Source: Clostridiales bacterium
GTDB taxonomy: Bacteria > Bacillota > Clostridia > Lachnospirales > Lachnospiraceae
Assembly: GCA_021204085.1 (NCBI GenBank)
Contig: JAJPZY010000044.1
Span: 1 to 50,649, forward strand
DNA: 50,649 nucleotides
Direction: 5' to 3'
Position 1 is the stretch's first letter. The number at the start of each line of letters is the position of its first letter. The position numbers and the translations under genes were made by a program. Below, one piece after another: positions 25,881-34,396 of the stretch. The notes beneath the pieces were generated by a model. It was given only the letters and a program-made list of their open reading frames with translations, was not told where the DNA came from and made no database searches.

Positions 25881-25903
25881 AATATAACATGCCGCATGCG
25901 GCA
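25881..25903 (-). promoter_or_regulatory. Palindrome upstream of a -10 box, mocR promoter region
   Basis: A perfect 14-bp palindrome (TGCCGCATGCGGCA, 25890-25903) lies directly upstream of TATATT (25881-25886, minus strand), where a spacer and -35 box would be. No good -35 box exists, so the promoter is probably weak or regulated. The palindrome may be an operator. Confidence 0.4.
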
Positions 25904-26063
25904 CCTTGCGCCTGGGCAGCTACACAGCAAAACTTCCTGTCATCAAACTGCGCAAGCCTCATTCTGGCATCGCGAAATAACTTTATACTGGGTATTTTCT
26001 TATGGTCAGATTTGATTATAATCGTAAGAAACAGAATTGTAAAGCACAGAAAGGAAGATTGTT

Positions 26064-26597
26064 ATGAAAAACTTTACAACAAAAAAACTGGTTCTCTCCG
26101 CTGTCTTCGCGGCTCTCACCTGTGTGGCAACCATGTGTATTCAGATACCCACAACGCTGACGCAGGGATACATCCACCCAGGAGACTCTCTCGTCATCCT
26201 CTGCGCCATTTTCCTTGACCCGGTCTGCGCGTTTTTTGCCGCCGCGATCGGGTCCGCAATGGCGGACATGCTGACAGGCTATTTTATCTACGTACCAATC
26301 ACTTTCATTATTAAAGGAATGATCGCCCTGTGCGGATGCAAGCTCTGGCACAGCCGCCTCGGTTCGCACATTCCTCCGCAGATTCGCGTTATCCTCTGCG
26401 GCGTCATTGACATCCTCTTCGTCGCCGGGGGCTACTGCGTAAGCGAGGGATTCATCTTCGGCTGGGCAGCGTCGATCGCAGGCATCCCCGGCAGCGTCGT
26501 ACAGGGCAGCGTCGGCCTGATACTCGCGTTTGTACTCTACCCGCTGCTGAATGTTCCGTTAAAGAGAATCAACGCGATAGCGGAAAACCAGGGTTAA
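26064..26597 (+). CDS. ECF transporter S-component, probable vitamin B6 uptake
   Basis: A membrane protein of 177 residues with five or six helices: LVLSAVFAALTCVATMCIQIP at the N-terminus, GDSLVILCAIFLDPVCAFFAAAIGSAMADMLTGY in the middle and a C-terminal GSVVQGSVGLILAFVLYPLL. The (P)GDS start of helix 2 and the Ala-rich first helix are typical of substrate-binding S-components of energy-coupling-factor importers, which share an EcfAAT module encoded elsewhere. The divergent MocR regulator suggests a pyridoxal-type vitamer as substrate, since MocR/PdxR regulators sense PLP and often neighbour B6 genes; this is inference. An AGGAAG site precedes the ATG. The end overlaps the convergent phosphodiesterase gene by 4 bp. 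Confidence 0.8.
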   Translation: MKNFTTKKLVLSAVFAALTCVATMCIQIPTTLTQGYIHPGDSLVILCAIFLDPVCAFFAAAIGSAMADMLTGYFIYVPITFIIKGMIALCGCKLWHSRLGSHIPPQIRVILCGVIDILFVAGGYCVSEGFIFGWAASIAGIPGSVVQGSVGLILAFVLYPLLNVPLKRINAIAENQG

Positions 26598-27394
26598 CAC
26601 CCTGCTTTTACCCGGTTAACCCGATCCGGGAAATTAGTAATTACTGCATCCACACCCAGCCGGAGCATCGAAAGAATATCCTCCTCCTCATTGACCGTCC
26701 AGGTATTGACACCGATACCGCAGGCTTTTGCTTCCGCCATACGTTCCGGCGTCACACAGCCATACCAGGGATGCAGATATTCAATGCCGGCCGCCGCCAG
26801 ATCCGAAATCATCTCCGGCGGCCATTTCTCTGTCAGCAGCCCGCACCGCACTTCCGGCAAAACAGCCTTCATGCGCAGGACAGATTCGCGGTTAAAGGAG
26901 GAGATTATCACACGATCAACAATGTCATATACCTTCAGCAGGGTAGTCACTTTCTGCTCAATCCCGGGATAAGGAATGTCATCCGTCTTTAACTCAATAT
27001 TTGTTATGATATCCATATTTCTTACTAGATACAGGTATTCTTCCAGCGTGGGAATCCGCAAACCGCTGTCACCGAAAAAATCATCTCCGCCGGCAGACTG
27101 TCCTTTTCCCGTTCTGTCAACCTCAGCAATCACACGTTTTCCGTTATCCGGCCCGCTTCCGCTGCCCGCATCAAGTACGCGAAGTTCAGAAAACATCCAA
27201 TCTTTCACGAATCCCTTGCCGTTTGTCGTCCGCTCCAGACGCTCGTCATGGATAATGACCGGCACTCCGTCCCGCGTCAGATGGACATCGAGCTCAATAC
27301 CGTCCGCGCCCTCCTCGACCGCTTTCCGCAAGGCCGGCATGGTATTCTCCGGATATCTGCCGCTGAATCCGCGATGCGCAATATTCTTCATCAT
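26594..27394 (-). CDS. Glycerophosphodiester phosphodiesterase
   Basis: The enzyme (266 residues) hydrolyses glycerophosphodiesters such as glycerophosphocholine to glycerol-3-phosphate and an alcohol. Family marks are visible: NIAHRGFSGRYPENTMPALRKAVEEGADGIELDVHLTRDGVPVIIHDERLERTT with the catalytic HR...EN and ELD metal ligands, then NIELKTD and the late VNTWTVNEEEDI and DAVITNFPD. No signal peptide is present, so it acts in the cytoplasm. The ATG at 27394 has GGAGGA eight bases upstream. It lies 132 bp after the ABC-importer ATPase gene in the same direction, so the importer may supply its substrate. An insertion-like stretch of about 30 residues (SGSGPDNGKRVIAEVDRTGKG) precedes IPTLEEYL. 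Confidence 0.92.
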   Translation of the reverse strand: MMKNIAHRGFSGRYPENTMPALRKAVEEGADGIELDVHLTRDGVPVIIHDERLERTTNGKGFVKDWMFSELRVLDAGSGSGPDNGKRVIAEVDRTGKGQSAGGDDFFGDSGLRIPTLEEYLYLVRNMDIITNIELKTDDIPYPGIEQKVTTLLKVYDIVDRVIISSFNRESVLRMKAVLPEVRCGLLTEKWPPEMISDLAAAGIEYLHPWYGCVTPERMAEAKACGIGVNTWTVNEEEDILSMLRLGVDAVITNFPDRVNRVKAGC

Positions 27395-27526
27395 CAACAC
27401 GTCCTCCCTTACCGCAATTTTTTATAGTATAACTCAAATTGCCGTGATAAATACACCGTTATCCTCACAGGAAACCATCTGCTTTCACATCTCACAGCGA
27501 AAGATCTTCCCCATGACACAAAAATA

Positions 27527-28534
27527 CTACAGGAAAATACAGTCTTCCCCTCGGATACTCAGATAGACATCCGTCTGCTCGGGAATCACCGTCGCCTTCT
27601 TAAATAATACGTCAACATCCACCATCGTCTCTCCGCAGATGACGTTATATCGGAGTACATTGCCGTGCGGCAGGCTGTCCGCAATCCGCCCCTTAAATGT
27701 CACATATCCCTCGCGTTCCACTGGTTTTGTCTCAATCTCAACCACTTCCGGCCGGAATGCGACATCCGTACCGTCTCCGGAAAGCCCGGTCAGCTTTGTA
27801 AACTGCTTCATCGGCATCACATTATAATGGCCGATAAAGGACGCGGCAAACTTTGTCTTCGGTTCAGTGTACATCTGTGTCGGCGCAGCGGACTGCTCGA
27901 TTTGCCCCTCGTACATCAGATGGATGACATCCGACATGACCATCGCTTCGTCCTGGTCATGTGTAACAAAAATTGCCGTCATATCCAGTTCCCGCTGAAT
28001 TCTCCGGATTTCCACCTGCAGAGAATGGCGGAGCAGTGCATCGATCGCCGATAACGGCTCATCCAGGAGCAGTACCTTCGGATTGCTGACCATCGCTCTG
28101 GCCAGCGCCGCTCTCTGCTGCTGCCCGCCGGACATCTCCGAGGGATAATGGTGAAGATGGTCCGAAAGCCCGACAATATCCACCATCTCTTTTACTTTTT
28201 CGTCGATCTCATTTTTCGGAACCTTTTTCATTTTTAATCCGAACGCGACGTTCTGCGCCACGTCCATATTCGGGAACAGGCTGTACTGCTGGAAAACCAT
28301 TCCGATATCCCGGTCTCTCGGATTGACATTGGTAATATCCTTTCCGTCCAGTAAAACACGCCCCGATGTCACCGTCTCCAGACCGGCCAGACACCGCAGA
28401 AGGGTACTTTTTCCGCATCCCGAACCGCCCAGAAGAGTAACCAGCTGCCCTTTTTCCACTTCCAGATTAATATCTTTTAAAACCACATGATCGCCAAAGC
28501 TTTTGACAATATGCTCAAATTGAATATATGCCAT
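27527..28534 (-). CDS. ABC importer ATPase (PotA/AfuC-like)
   Basis: The protein (335 residues) powers the importer encoded by the four-gene operon. It has Walker A GGSGCGKSTLLR, Q-loop FQQYSLFPNM, signature MSGGQQQRAALARA, Walker B VLLLDEPLSAID and switch His FVTHDQDEA. A C-terminal TOBE-like regulatory domain (VAFRPEVVEI, LPHGNVLRYNVI) follows. This domain set is shared by importers for polyamines, ferric iron, 2-aminoethylphosphonate and sugar phosphates. The start has AGGAG nine bases upstream, and only 14 bp separate it from the permease gene. Substrate choice rests with the binding protein and is not settled. Confidence 0.92.
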   Translation of the reverse strand: MAYIQFEHIVKSFGDHVVLKDINLEVEKGQLVTLLGGSGCGKSTLLRCLAGLETVTSGRVLLDGKDITNVNPRDRDIGMVFQQYSLFPNMDVAQNVAFGLKMKKVPKNEIDEKVKEMVDIVGLSDHLHHYPSEMSGGQQQRAALARAMVSNPKVLLLDEPLSAIDALLRHSLQVEIRRIQRELDMTAIFVTHDQDEAMVMSDVIHLMYEGQIEQSAAPTQMYTEPKTKFAASFIGHYNVMPMKQFTKLTGLSGDGTDVAFRPEVVEIETKPVEREGYVTFKGRIADSLPHGNVLRYNVICGETMVDVDVLFKKATVIPEQTDVYLSIRGEDCIFL

Positions 28535-28548
28535 GAGTCCGTACTCCT

Positions 28549-29349
28549 TTACTTTTTAGATACCTTACTTTTCGCTTCGCGGCCCCTCATATACAGCACA
28601 ACAGCAGTGATCACAAAGGTTACCATCATGATGATCACAAAAACAGCGCTCGCTTTCGTGCTGTCGCTCTTCATCGTCTGATACAGGTAAATCTGCATGT
28701 TTGGAGAAGATGTTCCCAGCAGATTTCGGATCAGGACATAATCTCCGAAGATAATTCCGACCGCCAGCAAAGACGACACGATAATTGCGGAGAGAATGTT
28801 CGGCACGATCACCTTAAAAAACGCGTAGATTTTAGAGGCGCCCAGCATCTCCGCCGCCTCGATCAGCGTCGGCATGTTCACAGCCCGCATGCCGTTGCGG
28901 ATTCCCTGATAAATAAACGGCAGAATCACAATGCAGTATGCGCCCATCAGCATGACCATCCGTTTGCTTAAGAACGTATTGCTTCCCACATACAGCGAGA
29001 GGATACTGACCGATAAAATGATTCCCTGAATCGTATACGGGATCATGCAGATGATCTGAACATATTTTTCAAGCTTCGGGAAATAAATCACTGTTACAAA
29101 CAGCGCCAGAAGCACGATAACAATTGTCAGGACAATCGGGACGACGCACATCACCACCGAACGCCCCACGGACGCCAGAAACTCCGCATCCGTAAACAGA
29201 GAAACGTAATTATCCAGATGGAATCCTTCCGGCAAAATATCGGTCCACTTCCGGAAAACAGAATAAATAAAGGACACCGCCAGGGGAATCAGCAGATAGA
29301 TCATGATTACGATCATAAGAATCATGGAACCGATGGATTTTTTCTTCAT
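28549..29349 (-). CDS. ABC importer permease subunit (PotC-like)
   Basis: A membrane protein of 266 residues with about six helices. The EAA loop that contacts the ATPase is LIEAAEMLGASKIYAFFKVIVPNILSAI. N-terminal LMIVIMIYLLIPLAVSFIYSVFRKW and the late VIFGDYVLIRNLLG are typical of the second permease of polyamine/AfuB-like systems. The start codon overlaps the stop of the partner permease gene by one base (TAATG), which couples their translation. Confidence 0.88.
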   Translation of the reverse strand: MKKKSIGSMILMIVIMIYLLIPLAVSFIYSVFRKWTDILPEGFHLDNYVSLFTDAEFLASVGRSVVMCVVPIVLTIVIVLLALFVTVIYFPKLEKYVQIICMIPYTIQGIILSVSILSLYVGSNTFLSKRMVMLMGAYCIVILPFIYQGIRNGMRAVNMPTLIEAAEMLGASKIYAFFKVIVPNILSAIIVSSLLAVGIIFGDYVLIRNLLGTSSPNMQIYLYQTMKSDSTKASAVFVIIMMVTFVITAVVLYMRGREAKSKVSKK

Positions 29350-30197
29350 TATCTGCGCACCCCTTTCTGGAATCTTTTACTCAGCATATTTGTGATCAGG
29401 ATCATAATGACCATCAGCGCCATCATAACGACAGACAGTGCCCCGCCGAGTCCGGCACGCATTTTCACCTCACCCGTAAAGCTGCCGGCAATCTGTACGG
29501 GAAGCAGCGCGATATTGTCCATCATCAGCGCATAGATCGTCGCATAGGCCGCAAGCGCATTGGCAAACAGAACGCTGAACGTAGATAAAATCGTCGGCAT
29601 CAGCACCGGAATACCGATGCTGCGCCAGAAGGTTCCCGGAGAGCCCCCGAGAAGCATGCACGCTTCTTTCCACTGCTTCTGGATGCCGTCGAAGGCGGGA
29701 ATCAGCAAAAGCGTAGACAGCGGAATCTGAAAATATACATAAATCATACTCATTCCGTTCATCGTATACAGATTATAATTTGAGAGGAAGCTGATGCCCA
29801 GCTCCTTCCCGATATTCACCACGATGCCCGCATTTCCCAGCAGGATCATATAAGCAAAAGCCAGCGGAATGCCGGCAAAGTTCGAAACCATATTCAAAAC
29901 TGTCAGGAAAACATTGTTCAGCTTTCCCTGATGCCTGTGCGCCGCCCGTGCGCCCAGGAAAGCAATGACGATTCCCGCCGCAGCGGAGACAAGCGATATC
30001 TTCAGGCTGTTCAGAATGGCTTTCTGATAGAGCAGTTTTGAAAAGATCGTAACATAATTTTCTAAAGTAAACCCGACGCCCTCATCCGGTTGAAAACTCC
30101 GGATGATCACCGTTGCCAACGGCAGGAGTTCATACAGCAGCGCCAGAACCACAAACGGCAGCAGGGCAATCAGATAGATATACTTACTTTTCTTCAT
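29349..30197 (-). CDS. ABC importer permease subunit (PotB-like)
   Basis: A membrane protein of about 282 residues with six helices. The first is YIYLIALLPFVVLALLYELLPL, and the EAA loop is WKEACMLLGGSPGTFWRSIGIPVLMPTILS. The ATG at 30197 is preferred over a much longer frame to 30326 because GAGGA lies about nine bases upstream and the extra residues look non-family. The upstream frame would also run through the intercistronic hairpin at 30281-30324. It pairs with the following permease to form the membrane channel. Confidence 0.88.
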   Translation of the reverse strand: MKKSKYIYLIALLPFVVLALLYELLPLATVIIRSFQPDEGVGFTLENYVTIFSKLLYQKAILNSLKISLVSAAAGIVIAFLGARAAHRHQGKLNNVFLTVLNMVSNFAGIPLAFAYMILLGNAGIVVNIGKELGISFLSNYNLYTMNGMSMIYVYFQIPLSTLLLIPAFDGIQKQWKEACMLLGGSPGTFWRSIGIPVLMPTILSTFSVLFANALAAYATIYALMMDNIALLPVQIAGSFTGEVKMRAGLGGALSVVMMALMVIMILITNMLSKRFQKGVRR

Positions 30198-30280
30198 GGG
30201 ATTCTTCCTCATATTATATTCGGGATACATCGGATGCCGTAAACATATTTTCATACAGCCGGAGTCAAACTGATGTCGGC

Positions 30281-30324
30281 TGCAACTAAGACGCGAAATA
30301 CTGTCTTCGCGCCTTAGTCTTTGC
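30281..30324 (-). repeat. Long intercistronic stem-loop between binding-protein and permease genes
   Basis: TGCA/TGCA, ACTAAG/CTTAGT and CGCGAA/TTCGCG pair in order, with small mismatches, around an 8-nt loop. No T-run follows on the minus strand. Such structures between a binding-protein gene and its permease genes often protect the upstream mRNA end and raise binding-protein output; that role is inferred here. Confidence 0.6.
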
Positions 30325-30399
30325 AAGCATCAAATTTCAAAACACGCCGATAACATCCGTCATATCACTCACGGTAACTTTTTTTCGAGCTCCGTCCGC

Positions 30400-31539
30400 T
30401 TACTGCACCAGCAGCGGTGCAATCTCTTCTGACCACCGGGACTGCGCTTCCTCGCACGCCGCGGAATACGCGTCAGCATCCGTAATCAGAACTGCATCCG
30501 CGATATCCGCCGTATCGATAACCTGATCCGCATACTCATCCGCAATCTCAAAATCTTCTCTCGTCGGGATGGCGCCTGCCAGCGCAAGATACGTCTGTCC
30601 GACGTCGCTGAACATCACTTCTCTTGCAAGAGCCGCCGCATTTGCATTCGGCGCGTACTTATTAATCACAGATGCATAGCCGTTCTGAAGACATCCGTCA
30701 GAGGGAACGACTGCCGTCATATTGTACTGCGTAATGTTCTGGCTGTAGGGAATGCCCGTGAAGCTCCATACAACGCCGACCGCGATCTCCCCGGACTCAA
30801 AGTTCGCCTGCGTAATATCAAGCGTTGTGACTCTTCCCTCTTCCGCGAGCTCCGTCCAGAACTCGATCGCCGGATCAAGGTCATCCATGCTGCCGCCGAA
30901 AGCATATGCGGACGCGATAAATGCCGCCTGCGCGTTTCCTCCGGACAGAGGTCCGAGCGCCACTTTATACTCGCCGTCGCGGATATCCTGCCAGGAAGTC
31001 GGCACCTCATCCACCAGATCCTCATTTACCAGGAAAGTCGTTACGCCGGTGTACGCGACCATCCATTTTCCGTCCTCACCTTTTGCCCAGTCCGGCACAC
31101 TGTCCCAATAGGAAGTTTTGTATCCCTGAACCAGATCTTCCTCAACCGCCTGCGTAGCGAAGCCGTATCCGACATCCCCCATGTCCTTTGTCGCATTCTC
31201 TCCTTCCGTTGCGAACATCTGCAATTCCTCCGAAGAGCTCATATCCGTATCATTGTGAGAGATTCCGTATGTATCAGACAAATAGGTCCACAGGGAACCC
31301 CAGTCTGCCCAGTCATCCGGCATTCCTACGGAAACAACCTCGCCCTCTTCCTGCGCAGCTTCTGTGATCTCATCCAGCGTCTTGCTGTTTAAGTCAGATG
31401 TTTCCTCCGAAGCTGTCGTTCCCGTGTTCGCACTTTCTGTAGAATCCGCACTTCCCGCGGAACTGCCGCAGGCCGATACCATCATCACGCCTCCCATTAA
31501 AGCGGCAAATAAAGCCACCCATTTTTTTGATTTCCTCAT
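30400..31539 (-). CDS. ABC importer substrate-binding lipoprotein
   Basis: The protein (379 residues) starts with a signal peptide and lipobox (MMVSACGSS), then a Ser/Thr/Glu linker and a two-lobed binding fold. Recognisable stretches include EGEVVSVGMPDDWADWGSLW, TFLVNEDLVDEVPTSWQDI, YKVALGPLSGGNAQAAFIASAYAFGG, and the C-terminal FSDVGQTYLALAGAIPTRED. These place it among the AfuA/PotD/PhnS-like binding proteins. It is the first gene of the importer operon, behind a good promoter. A phosphate-containing small molecule is plausible given the downstream phosphodiesterase, but ferric iron or a polyamine cannot be excluded. Confidence 0.87.
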   Translation of the reverse strand: MRKSKKWVALFAALMGGVMMVSACGSSAGSADSTESANTGTTASEETSDLNSKTLDEITEAAQEEGEVVSVGMPDDWADWGSLWTYLSDTYGISHNDTDMSSSEELQMFATEGENATKDMGDVGYGFATQAVEEDLVQGYKTSYWDSVPDWAKGEDGKWMVAYTGVTTFLVNEDLVDEVPTSWQDIRDGEYKVALGPLSGGNAQAAFIASAYAFGGSMDDLDPAIEFWTELAEEGRVTTLDITQANFESGEIAVGVVWSFTGIPYSQNITQYNMTAVVPSDGCLQNGYASVINKYAPNANAAALAREVMFSDVGQTYLALAGAIPTREDFEIADEYADQVIDTADIADAVLITDADAYSAACEEAQSRWSEEIAPLLVQ

Positions 31540-31594
31540 TTTTTCATATCCTCCGAATTTTCATGATTGGTTCTGTTTTCTTAAAACCGACGCC

Positions 31595-31623
31595 ATCATA
31601 GCAGGAGATATTTTTCGATTCAA
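31595..31623 (-). promoter_or_regulatory. Promoter of the ABC importer operon
   Basis: TTGAAT (31618-31623), a 17-bp spacer and TATGAT (31595-31600) on the minus strand, about 55 bp before the binding-protein start. The rest of 31540-31847 is AT-rich and holds only this promoter and the terminator of the AAA gene. Confidence 0.7.
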
Positions 31624-31791
31624 TCAGGTTTACGGAAAAATCAGACAGGCTTTACAAAATTTCTTGAGATAATTACACGGGATTTTCAGAACTTCACGAA
31701 CATTTACGATATTTTTGTATAACAAATCATCACAAAGATAAACCGTTACTTCAGTATTTTTCAACGGAAAACTTTTCATTGCAACAAAAAA

Positions 31792-31823
31792 GACATTCTC
31801 TCTTATTTCAAAAAGAAAATGCC
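31792..31823 (-). terminator. Intrinsic terminator of the AAA/nuclease-like gene
   Basis: GGCATTTTCT pairs with AGAGAATGTC (10 bp, two G-T wobbles) on the minus strand, followed by TTTTTTG. It lies 25 bp past the stop codon. Confidence 0.7.
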
Positions 31824-31847
31824 TTTTGCACCTCACACTTCGCCGTT

Positions 31848-33506
31848 CTACTCGACCACCTTACACCTCTTTTGATGAAATGCAATGCCATAATGATAAA
31901 TTTCAGCAACATCCGAATCCGCAAAATATGCATCATAAAACGTGTCGTCAATCTGCCGCAAGCCTTCCAGCGCCTTGTCCGTCAAGGCGGAAAACCGATT
32001 CGCATACTTTACTTCCACAATATGCCCACACTGTCTGACACGATCGATCATTATAATATCCGCACGTCCGTTCCCGGCTTCACGATTCGACTTTACGCGC
32101 CAGCCTCGGCGCCCTCGCAGCATGCCGAGAAGCAGTCCATGATAGAAGGTTTCTTTCATCTCGTCTGTATTACCGCCGTCCATAAAACTTATGGATTCCA
32201 TCAAACAGGCATTGATACGTTTTTCTATCTCTTCAATATCATGAACATCAAACGCCTGAAACAACGGCTGCAATCCGCCTTCTATCCGGGCAAAAAACCA
32301 GTCTCTGATCTGTCGGTTAAAAAGATTTGAAATCTCGCGGTTCGGAATCACCAGCTGGTATGTCCCGTCTTCATTTCTCTCTCTATAAGTCAGATATCCG
32401 GTTGTAAACAAAACACTCCATAAATTGTCTATATCCCGGTCAAGCTCCGCGTAGGTCAGTTCCATCTGAATGTCTTTATCTATACTTTTTCCCTCTGAAA
32501 GATCCTCCAGCTCTGCCCGTGTAGTGTCATCTGCCATCTCTACGAAACGCAACACCATATCATTGCTGCTCGTGTTCGCCCAGAAATTCTGCGGCGTATG
32601 GTTTTGGCTGCGTCGAAGCTGTTCACACCAGTTAATCACATCCCACGGGCAATAAACATTTACCGAACCAAAACGATAACCATCATACCACTCTTTTGTT
32701 ATTTCATAATATTCATCCAGGCCATAATAATTCATCATTTCCCGGACCTCCGCATCAGTAAAACCAAACCATTCATCATACTGATCATCTACAATTGTGT
32801 GAACTTTCGGATTATTAAAACCGGTAAAAATACTTTCTTTTGCCACGCGCAGACAGCCGATGACGACAGAAAAAAGCATATTATCATTGGACTTCATCCC
32901 GTATCCGAAAATCTGGCTGATCAGTTCCGTCATATCTTTATAATAACCATTTGCCGCTGCCTTCTGAATGGGAACATCATACTCATCTATCAGAATAATG
33001 ACTTTTTTCCCATAGTGTTTATAAAGCAATTCAGACAACACAAGCAAAGCATCTTCCAGACTTCCGGTCTTCGTTCTCAACCTGTAAAACAATTCTTTAT
33101 CCACCTGATCCAGATTTTCACTGTTTTGCAGGAAAGCCAGTCGGCCGGCCTCACGGCTGATAACATTCCACATCTGCGCTCTGGCAGATGCAAAGTCGCT
33201 GCCTTTTACCTGCTTAAGAGTAATGGAGATTACGGGATATTGCCCCATATATGCTTCACACAAAGCAGTCTCCCGGGAAATTTCCAGACTGTCAAAAATA
33301 CTGCTGTCTGTCCCGACTTCAAAAAAAGCTTTCAGCATGCTCATATTGAGGCTCTTTCCGAATCGGCGCGGGCGGGTGAAAAGATTAACCTCACCCCAAT
33401 TCCCAAGAAGCTCACGAATCAATCCGGTTTTATCAACATAATAAAAATCTCCTGAACACAATTTGTCAAAACTTTCAATTCCTACCGGCGGTCTCTTTTT
33501 CTCCAT
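31848..33506 (-). CDS. AAA-ATPase-like protein with C-terminal PD-(D/E)xK nuclease domain
   Basis: The protein has 552 residues. The N-terminal part carries GIESFDKLCSGDFYYVDKTGLIRELL and the P-loop-like LFTRPRRFGKSLNMSML, the signature of the AAA-ATPase_like family. ILIDEYDVPIQKA is a plausible Walker B. The C-terminal part ends with GRADIIMIDRVRQCGHIVEVKYA, the G-x-x-D...(E)xK core of the PDDEXK_9/DUF1703 nuclease-like domain. These proteins occur in many copies in gut Bacteroidota and Clostridia; their role is not established, with defence or mobile-element links suggested by distribution. I use the ATG at 33506, nine bases after GGAG. It stands alone, with its own terminator. Confidence 0.85.
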   Translation of the reverse strand: MEKKRPPVGIESFDKLCSGDFYYVDKTGLIRELLGNWGEVNLFTRPRRFGKSLNMSMLKAFFEVGTDSSIFDSLEISRETALCEAYMGQYPVISITLKQVKGSDFASARAQMWNVISREAGRLAFLQNSENLDQVDKELFYRLRTKTGSLEDALLVLSELLYKHYGKKVIILIDEYDVPIQKAAANGYYKDMTELISQIFGYGMKSNDNMLFSVVIGCLRVAKESIFTGFNNPKVHTIVDDQYDEWFGFTDAEVREMMNYYGLDEYYEITKEWYDGYRFGSVNVYCPWDVINWCEQLRRSQNHTPQNFWANTSSNDMVLRFVEMADDTTRAELEDLSEGKSIDKDIQMELTYAELDRDIDNLWSVLFTTGYLTYRERNEDGTYQLVIPNREISNLFNRQIRDWFFARIEGGLQPLFQAFDVHDIEEIEKRINACLMESISFMDGGNTDEMKETFYHGLLLGMLRGRRGWRVKSNREAGNGRADIIMIDRVRQCGHIVEVKYANRFSALTDKALEGLRQIDDTFYDAYFADSDVAEIYHYGIAFHQKRCKVVE

Positions 33507-33626
33507 GCGATCATCTCCATTCTCATCCGCACAATACAACAGCAATAAAAATTTTTCATTGACTTAAAGACAGATTAACATAGCAAAAACAGTGATTCAA
33601 GAATGAAAAGTTCCATTCTCAGATAT

Positions 33627-34175
33627 TCACTCCTCCCGTAAAATCTCCAGGCAATCCTCCAGCCACTGAATGGTATTCTCCTCCCGCATAATCGCTCCGT
33701 GCAGCAGCATTTTATCGCTCATCTGCGGACCATACTGCCCTCCGTAATCGGGATCTTTTGTCTTTGCATCCCAGGTATGCTGCAATACGGAAAGCTTTTC
33801 CTGATGCCGCTTAAGATTCGATTCGACGAGCTCCAGCACCTCCGCGCGATCAATATTATCACAGAAAAACATCCGCAGCCGAAACGTATCTTTCGGCGTC
33901 GGCGGCAGTTCTTCATCCTTACGCAGCCAGCTACGCAGTTCATTCATTCCTTCGTCCGTAACAGAGTAGAGTTTACGCTCCAGACATTCTCCCTTAATAG
34001 ATGTCTCGAAAGTAATCAACCCCTCTTTTGTCAACCGTGAAAGCTCCGGATACAGCTGGCTGGTCTTCGCGTGCCAGAACTGAACCATGTCTCTATCAAA
34101 CTCCTTCGCCATATCATACCCTGTCATCGGCTGCCGGCTGAGGATCCCCAAAATTGCATATTTTAAATTACGCAT
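33627..34175 (-). CDS. PadR-family transcriptional regulator
   Basis: The protein (182 residues) has the PadR winged helix at the N-terminus (YAILGILSRQPMTGYDMAKEFDRDMVQFWHAKTSQLYPELSRLTKEGLITFE, then RKLYSVTDEGMNELRSWL). A C-terminal all-alpha dimerisation region follows (LRMFFCDNIDRAEVLELVESNLKRHQEKLSVLQ). PadR proteins repress detoxification or aromatic-acid genes and release DNA on ligand binding. It is divergent from the flavin oxidoreductase gene, its likely target. GGAG lies seven bases before the ATG. Its leader starts with a long hairpin related to one in the hemB leader. Confidence 0.93.
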   Translation of the reverse strand: MRNLKYAILGILSRQPMTGYDMAKEFDRDMVQFWHAKTSQLYPELSRLTKEGLITFETSIKGECLERKLYSVTDEGMNELRSWLRKDEELPPTPKDTFRLRMFFCDNIDRAEVLELVESNLKRHQEKLSVLQHTWDAKTKDPDYGGQYGPQMSDKMLLHGAIMREENTIQWLEDCLEILREE

Positions 34176-34230
34176 ATCATTCTCCAGAACTGAATTTTGT
34201 CAGGGTGCCGTGAATCATTAATTCATAATA

Positions 34231-34262
34231 CAGATTGCGAAAGCAATCTGAAGTATCATACC
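34231..34262 (-). repeat. Palindromic leader element before padR (copy A)
   Basis: A perfect 8-bp hairpin, CAGATTGC-GAAA-GCAATCTG (34231-34250), is flanked by a conserved extension. Read on the minus strand, GGTATGATACTTCAGATTGC is identical over 20 bases to copy B in the hemB leader at 36394-36413, which lies in the opposite orientation. Confidence 0.75.
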
Positions 34263-34305
34263 CTTTTAATCATTTGAATCATAACACAAATACATGGAAA
34301 TGCAA

Positions 34306-34353
34306 ACACATAATTTTTGACATATAAATATTTACATGTTTAATTTTATGTGT
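34306..34353. promoter_or_regulatory. Inverted repeat around the oxidoreductase promoter, probable PadR operator
   Basis: ACACATAA (34306-34313) and TTATGTGT (34346-34353) are exact inverted copies; the second overlaps the spacer of the promoter at 34331-34359. The self-complementary ACATGT (34334-34339) lies inside. ATGT/ACAT half-sites are typical of PadR operators, so binding here would block the promoter. Confidence 0.5.
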
Positions 34354-34359
34354 TATGAT
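34331..34359 (+). promoter_or_regulatory. Promoter of the flavin oxidoreductase gene
   Basis: TTTACA (34331-34336), a 17-bp spacer and TATGAT (34354-34359), about 40 bp before the start codon. Confidence 0.65.
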
Positions 34360-34396
34360 ATCAAAAAACAAATGGAGAAGGGAGTACAATTAGATT

